Origin: Limonium bicolor
Lineage: Eukaryota > Streptophyta > Magnoliopsida > Caryophyllales > Plumbaginaceae
Length of the DNA stretch: 64,000 nt
Assembly: GCA_023374045.1 (NCBI GenBank)
Contig: CM041782.1
Location: forward strand, 188,498,925-188,562,924
Direction of reading: 5' to 3'
The notes beneath the pieces were generated by a model. The model saw only the letters and a list, made by a program, of their open reading frames with translations. It was not told where the DNA came from and searched no databases. The position numbers and the translations under genes are program-made. Of the stretch, positions 58,401-64,000 are shown piece by piece (positions within the stretch are counted from its first letter, which is position 1; each line of letters opens with the position of its first letter).

Positions 58401-59565
58401 TCATGAAATGTATGGATGATAATGAATGTGTGTATGCTTGTTGTATTGCATTGTGACCGAATGTTATTGTGATTGGAATTCTAACTGATTCCTAACAAGC
58501 TAACCAATCTAACTTAATAAATTGGTAATTAAATTGGAATGAGTAGAAGTTCGATATAGTTCGGCCACGCGTGAGGATGCGGAGAACAAGAGGTTGGATC
58601 CAATTCCTTGCTCTTAAACTGGTCCACGGCCCAAACCCCTTAAATGGGTATCATCCTGGATTGGTGAGCCAAGTAAAACCTGGTGCTGGGACGGTTGTAG
58701 GTCCTGCCCGGAGGTCATACCGACTTAACATGAGTAAAAGTAAGTAAGTAAGAATGAGTGAACAAGTATGAAAAAGTAAGTAAGTAAAGTAAAGAGAAAT
58801 TGTATGTAAGTGTTGTGTAATAGTAGTAAAGAGTAATAAGCATCCGATTAACCGGATGCGTAATTTGGCTAAACCTTGTGAAGGTAAGGATTGTGTATGC
58901 TATTGTTTGTTGTTTCGCTTGTGCATTGTATTGTGTATGATTGTATGATGTACGTAAAGCATGTATGTATGTTAAAAATGAACCGCATGTTTATTCGACC
59001 TTAAATAGTCGGTGTGCCCTTGTTAGCACTCGGTATATGCGAAGTTTATATGCAGCTTTTTGCTGAGCCCCTTGGGGCCCCGTTTTTAATATTTTCAGGT
59101 ACTCGTGAAGGGTGAAGACTTGGTGAGAACAAGATTGTTTTTTTGGATTGTAACTAACGAATTGTGAAAGGTGTACTAAGTTTTACACGGTTGTAGGTTT
59201 TTGTTAGCCGGTGTACCATGGGGTACACTCTTTTGGATAATGATAGGATGGTGAATTGGTATAGATGAGTAGCTTGTAGAAATCATTATTTTTGGTAGCC
59301 TTGGAATGGGATGTAACTAAATATGCTTTTGATACTCGGTAATCCAGTAATGTAGCATATGGTATTTTTAGTAAAGCAATGTTTTAGTAGCTCGGTATAT
59401 TAGTCATTTGACCGTCACTGTAAGTAGTATAAGCCTAGCTAGCCATATGGGCGGTTAGCGATGTTGTATCACCCGCCGTAGTAGTAGTAGTATTTCCGCT
59501 GCGAGTAGTTAGGATTATTGGGATGATTGGACGGTAAGTATAGGATTAGCGGTAGGGGTGTTACA
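55475..59565 (+). repeat. Element B 3' LTR
   Basis: 4091 bp including a 234-bp MITE. TGAAATACCCC...GTTACA, then the TCCGG duplication and A LTR 4. Hairpin array 57352-57672. Confidence 0.95.
57863..58096 (+). mobile_element. Stowaway MITE in B 3' LTR
   Basis: Terminal inverted repeats CTCCCTCCGTCCC and GGGACGGAGGGAG, flanked by TA (57861-57862 and 58097-58098), 234 bp, no coding. The 5' LTR of B has the uninterrupted site ('agtaagTAtgagtt', near 25732), so it came after B. Moved by Tc1/mariner-type transposases. Confidence 0.93.
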
Positions 59566-59570
59566 TCCGG

Positions 59571-60368
59571 TTTCTCATCTGATTTCTGTTCGACTTGTGT
59601 TTGAAAACAAGTCGGACACCTCCAGTTCTCATCTGATTTCAGTTCGACTTGCGTCCGATCATTGACGTTCGGACACCTTAATTTTCCTTCCGATTTCAGT
59701 TCAATTTGCGTCCAAACACAAGTCAGACACCTCCAGTTTCTATCTAATTTCAGTTCGACTTGCGTCCAAAAATTGACGTCCGGACACAAGTTCGGACATT
59801 CTGTTTTCTGCACCTTCTCTCGACTTGCGTCCAAACTTCGATGTTCGGACACAAGGTCGGACACACCTCTGTTTACACATAAACATGCTCATTTGAGCTC
59901 TATTTTGACTTCAGTTTGCGGGGTTGTATTCCCATCTGATAACTAAGCTTTCTAAATGCTTTATGGTGCAGTTGGTGCATATGTGCTTATGTTTATTTAA
60001 GCTTCTATTTTGGGACCTAGTATCTTTGTATCTGAACCGTGGATGGATGGTTTAGCTATCTCATAGCGTGCTGCATAGGACGTTCTTCTGTTTGCCACGG
60101 GTGCTTCCCGTTCTGTTCACAGGTGTCTCACCTGTTCTGTTCACGAGTGTTGTTTCCTCATTCTGTTCATGGATTTTATCCGTTCTGTCTGACTACTTTG
60201 ATGACTAGTGTCCCATTTTATTTGTGAATCTGAATTCTGTTTAGTCCTGTTGGATAGACTTCTGTTTCTGGTTTAGCTAAGGAAATTATCTTCCCTTCTG
60301 TTTAAACCTCTGAATTTATACTCTGTTCTGCAAATGTTTTGAGCATGCTGGTTGATGAAGTTGGTCAT
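59571..60368 (+). repeat. Element A LTR 4, right fragment
   Basis: Resumes at the TCCGG duplication with 'tttctcatctgattt', has the last hairpin units (to about 59866), then normal A LTR sequence. Cut at 60368 by element F. The expected F target duplication is gtcat (60364-60368), with its partner outside the window. Confidence 0.9.
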
Positions 60369-61992
60369 TGCAAACGAGAATTTTTCTATATTAAATACTA
60401 AGAAATAATCCTATAAAAATAAAAAATCAAAAGATCGTCAGGTTGCAAAAATCCCGGTTATTGTAGTAGAGTTTGTGAGAAACCAGGTATCGAACCGAGG
60501 GAATATGTGAGAAATAGTTAATCTTAGCAAAGGTTGTAAATCGGGGGAAAAGTTGTTTGTTTTGATTCGTAAATTAAAATAAAGACAACGAGAATTTAAA
60601 TAACAGCTAAGAATTAAAATAACAGAATATTAAAAGTGGTTGTAAATATGGAAGAACGGACTCTGGGTTTAGGTTTTACTCGTTTGATTAATTATGCTAA
60701 TCTACCGGTTTAATTAAGAATAAATTGGCAAAGTTTCTTTTAGAGTCTTTAGATTTAAACCATAATCCTAATAACCTCGTTACCAGAACATGCAAGATCT
60801 GATATAGACTCAAGCAAAACACATGTAAACGGCTAAGTAAAAGAAAATAAGAGTTTTGCATCTGAAATACTAGACTTATTCAGCCAGAATAAGCTTTTCC
60901 ACAGACATAACAATTAATATGACCTATCCATTTATCACAGACCTGATCAAAATAGATTTCGTAAGGCAATGAAATAAACTCATGTAATTTATTGTAAAGC
61001 GAGATAATAACATTAATTGTATCAAATTATAATTAATTTAAACCGGTAAAATAAATTGCATAATTAAAACAAACTAATAATAACCATTCCCCAGAGTATA
61101 AAATATTCTAGTCGGACATATTAAATAAATAAACAAATACAAGAGTAGAAGAAATCATCTGTTGTTGGACTCCTGAAGTTGCTCTGTATTTTAATATACC
61201 GGACTAGAAATTGTAATATTTGGATAATATTTGTGGGGAATGTGTGTAATAGATGGAAGTTTGTGGTGGAAATGGGAAATAAGTGGAAGTGTGGTGGAGT
61301 TGGAAAATAAAATGGAAATGGGATGAAGTGTACGTGGGATTATGGAATTTGGAAAATGAGAAGGAAAGAAAAGTGATGGTGGGGGAGTATGTGGTCTGCT
61401 TGTGTGTTCGATGATCAAAAAAAAATTGGAGCAAATGTGGGTTTTTATAGACTGAAAAAGGAGGGAGTAGTCAATATAATAGTAGGTGGTAGGTGAGTAA
61501 ATGGGGGAGAGATTTGAGTCAGACGGCGGCACCAAAAACTGCTCGGTTAGTAAAAGTCTTCTCTTTTCTGCTTCGCGTGTGCTGGAACATAAGTCTGCAA
61601 AAGCAGACTTCTTTTTGTCTCGTTCTCTTTTTTAACAGCACTCACGTGTGAACATTCACATTTGAATTTTATTTTTTTTTCAAAATTGTCGTTGCGCAAC
61701 TTTGAGTGCTTTTGAATTTTTTTTATAAAATATATTTATACCGGAATAAACTTCGACAATGCCTAGATCTTCGTTTGAGCTCCGATTTGTCCCCATTTGC
61801 GGCGTTGGAAAGCTCGTGAGGAGAACTATGCATTTCCACCATCATTTCCTGATTTTATCATATAAATTGGCATCAGCTCTTGCCCAAAGTAGGAGTCATA
61901 AAAAGCATAGGATAAGTGTGAGAAAGTGCGTAAACAGTTACACAAAATAAGGATTTAGCACCTTTAAAACTACATCAATTTCACACTTATCA
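60369..61992 (-). repeat. Element F 3' LTR
   Basis: 1624 bp; on the minus strand it starts TGATAAGTGTG and ends TTTGCA. Parallels E LTR in blocks such as 'tactctgggaat', 'attatgcaat', 'ttacgaaatctattt' and the 'gaccgggattt'-like motif. TATAAAAA on the minus strand at 61442-61449. A single hairpin AAGTCTGC-aa-GCAGACTT-like (61591-61610) sits where E has its array. Confidence 0.87.
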
Positions 61993-63372
61993 AATCACCC
62001 CACTTAGCCTTTTGCTTGTCCTCAAGCAAAACTCTCAAACACAAGTCCAAGTCAAGCTAATGAAGCTCAACTCAAAAGGAAGAGCACAGAAGAAAGACAC
62101 TACTAGCTTTACCAATCAAGGGGGGCAATTCAATTTATTTAGCAAAATTCATTTTTTTCAAAACAAGAAGTCATTAAAAGTTAACAATAGAGAAACAAAA
62201 CCATAAGAACCTCGCCTTTAGCAATGAGCCAATTCACCTTTTTCATTCACAAACCATTAGAACGACAAGAGGCATGAAGTAAGATCTTATTCCATCATAC
62301 CCTTAAATGCCACATACTCTTGATCCATAAAGACAATTAAATTTTCATTCAGCTCAGTGATTGCACATTTTTTTCTAATTTAAGCGCTTTTAATTTCTTT
62401 CACCACAGACTCTTCTTTCCACCTATGTAATGGCTTTGGGTCAACTATCCCAGATCACAAGGACCTTAGGTAGCTAGGTGATGAGGTACCCAAAGGACTT
62501 AATAACCAAGTGGACGAGGCCCGATTTTTGGAACAGAGTTAAAATTAAGCATGCTCAGGATCAGCGGAGTACCTTGCCTGTTCTTTTTCCAACCATTTCA
62601 GTCCAGACATTCCAAGGCTCAAAGCTAAAAACAGGGTTAAGTTGGTGAATATTCTCAATCATTACAGCATTTATAGAACATAGACTTCATTTTAATCAAT
62701 TAAAACCAGAAAAATTTAGAAATTTTGCACACACCAAGATCAGCTAACCAATTATACTTCCTCTATGGCTTCCTTCCAAGTTGAGTAACACAGCAAGACT
62801 TAAACAAATGCAAGAGAAAAGAGCTCAAAGACACACAAAAAGTAAGCGGTGAAGGAGATTACCCCACCCCACACCTAGAGTGAAGCAATGTCCTCATTGC
62901 TTAGGAAGAATTAACATTGTGCAAGCAATCCAACGGGGGAAACAAAATTACACATAACAGTTCAGAGGGGAGTATGTGAAACATTTAAAGAGTGGAAAAG
63001 ATTTAGAATACTCCCCAGAGTCCGTTCAGGGTGTGGAACATGGCCCACCCCACACTTGAGTGCAGCTATAGAATCGCGCAAGATGTGCCTGGAAAGAATA
63101 TTCTAGACAGCCAGAAGAACTTAAGTGATTTTACCTTTTGCTCTACCTCCCCCTAATATAGATATTTAAGTAAAAATATAGATAAATCTTTTTTTGAATA
63201 ATATTAGACATATTATTTAAATATACATAAAACTTAAAATAAAAAAGTAAATGCAAGTTTAAGCAAAAAGAAGGAGAGTAGAGAATGCTTCCTGGAAATG
63301 TAAAAAAGGTAGTGGGTTGCCTCCCACCAAGTTGCTCTAGTTTAAAGTCTCAAGCTAGACTCATCAGTCCGA
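61993..63372 (-). other. F 3' noncoding region with two conserved hairpins
   Basis: No protein. Contains the stem-loops at 62010-62031 (loop GTCCTC on plus, GAGGAC on minus) and 62885-62900 (GCAATGTCCTCATTGC), plus the 'gtggggtggggt'-type string beside the latter. Matches the order in E. Confidence 0.7.
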
Positions 63373-63877
63373 TTAGAGAGAGAAAGAGGAAGGGGAGTGG
63401 GAAAGGGTCCCACAACTTCCTAGAACTAAGTTGCGCAGCTTTCGGAATTTATGCTTTAACCGCCATGGGAGAGACTTCTTCTTAGGTGGTGGCTCCGGAA
63501 CAGGGAAAAGGGTAAAAACGTCGTGTTGTTCCTGGACAAAAGAAACTCTAAACAAGTCAGTAGAAACATCAGCAGGACAAGTATACCTCTTTAGACGGGC
63601 CCCATTAACTTTGAAGGTGTTGCCCGTCTTGTTCTGTAGTTCAAAGGCACCATATGAGGTCACACCAACAATCCGGAAAGGACCAGCCCAGTGAGACTTG
63701 AGCTTCTCAGGAAAAAGCTTCAACCTAGATTTGTAGAGTAGAACCAAGTCACCTACTTTGAAATCTCTTGAGATCAACTTGTCATGGACCCTCTTGGTTC
63801 GCTCCTTATAAATTTTAGCATTGTAGTAAGCTTGATCCCTAAGCTCTTCTAGCTCAGAGAGTTGCAACTTCCTTTTC
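63373..63877 (-). CDS. pol: Integrase C-terminal part of element F (Athila type), open into the gap
   Basis: Partial: the frame is open up to the N run, so the true start is outside. Motifs [44 protein letters not shown] and VNGARLKRY are those of the integrase C-terminal DNA-binding part in Athila/Tat elements. No chromodomain follows. A basic tail and stop at 63373. The frame is intact over about 165 codons, so this copy may be young. Confidence 0.9.
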
Positions 63878-64000
63878 NNNNNNNNNNNNNNNNNNNNNNN
63901 NNNNNNNNNNNNNNNNNNNNNNNNNNNNNNNNNNNNNNNNNNNNNNNNNNNNNNNNNNNNNNNNNNNNNNNNNNNNNNNNNNNNNNNNNNNNNNNNNNNN
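63878..64000. other. Assembly gap (N)
   Basis: 123 undetermined bases to the end of the window. Confidence 1.

Larger units (their letters stand above)
23334..59565 (+). mobile_element. Element B: intron-bearing chromovirus with AlkB domain, with C, D and a MITE inside
   Basis: LTRs of about 3.86 kb (23334-27191) and 4.09 kb (55475-59565), TG...CA ends, target duplication TCCGG (23329-23333 and 59566-59570), tRNA-Met primer-binding site, purine tract and gag-AlkB-pol in order. Removing C (28545-43051), D (43834-51066), their duplicate target bases and the 234-bp MITE gives an element of about 14 kb. Same family as C but clearly diverged. Many frame breaks, so not autonomous today. Confidence 0.93.
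1883..60368 (+). mobile_element. Element A: tandem array of a Tekay/Del-like chromovirus (LTR-int-LTR-int-LTR-int-LTR), interrupted by E and B
   Basis: Four LTR copies, each starting TGTTATAACCC and (where complete) ending GTTACA, are separated by three internal regions in one orientation. Each internal region starts with a tRNA-Met-type primer-binding site. The first two end with gag-pol remnants and the purine tract AAGGGGGAGGTGA. Without E, internal region 1 is about 3.99 kb; internal region 2 is 3.97 kb; internal region 3 is cut short at about 22895. The chain shares LTRs, so it looks like unequal recombination, not separate insertions. The five bases left of the first LTR are ttgta; the matching copy would be beyond the window. 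F (minus strand) truncates the visible part at 60369. Confidence 0.9.
60369..63877 (-). mobile_element. Element F: Athila-type LTR retrotransposon, 3' part, minus strand
   Basis: Reading on the minus strand: end of integrase, a 1.4-kb noncoding region, then a complete 3' LTR ending at 60369. The rest lies in or beyond the gap. Its LTR shares start, TATA position and several blocks with E, so F-like elements could mobilise E. Confidence 0.88.

Overview
The window is nuclear DNA of a flowering plant from a very repeat-rich genome. Essentially all of it is LTR retrotransposons inserted into one another. I see no intact host gene, tRNA, rRNA or CRISPR. The evidence for a plant is Tekay/Del-like chromoviruses with plant-type gag-pol and a C-terminal chromodomain, Athila-type elements with an Asp-type primer-binding site, a Stowaway MITE, and large LTRs (1.5-4.1 kb). 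The species cannot be told from the sequence.

Layout. 1-1020 is an eroded LTR fragment related to element D, and 1021-1882 is an AT-rich flank with a possible TATA box and ATG. From 1883 an array of element A (chromovirus) runs LTR-internal-LTR-internal-LTR-internal-(LTR): LTRs at 1883-4028, 13593-15702, 19669-21898, and a fourth split into 22892-23333 and 59571-60368. The RT of A copy 1 is broken by element E (5981-11548, target duplication CCAGT), a short Athila-type element without protein genes. The fourth A LTR is broken by element B (23334-59565, duplication TCCGG). B in turn holds element C (28545-43051, duplication CCTTA), element D (43834-51066, duplication GAGAC) and a Stowaway MITE (57863-58096, TA). 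At the right, element F, an Athila element on the minus strand, starts at 60369 and runs past the assembly gap (63878-64000). Insertion order: A array first; then B, E and F into A; then C, D and the MITE into B.

Main discovery. B and C are two diverged chromoviruses of one family. Both carry, between gag and protease, a captured AlkB-type 2-oxoglutarate/Fe(II) dioxygenase (ALKBH1-like), with the His-x-Asp...His iron ligands and the terminal Arg motif still readable. Both also have GT-AG introns in gag at matching places but with unrelated intron sequence. The last gag donor is phase 1. In both elements it can join in frame to the AlkB exon (which has its own stop) or, about 1.02 kb downstream, to the protease/pol exon. 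This predicts alternative Gag-AlkB and Gag-Pol products made by splicing. Both copies are damaged now, so this describes the ancestral design.

Second theme. Chromoviruses A and B/C and Athila-type D and E all carry arrays of short GC-rich hairpins built on GTCCG/CCGGC-like cores, each family with its own sequence. In D and E they lie just upstream of the LTR TATA box. Element A copies 1 and 2 share a missing RNase H domain and a shared integrase stop, and copy 1 has accumulated CAG-to-TAG stops typical of decay at methylated CHG sites.
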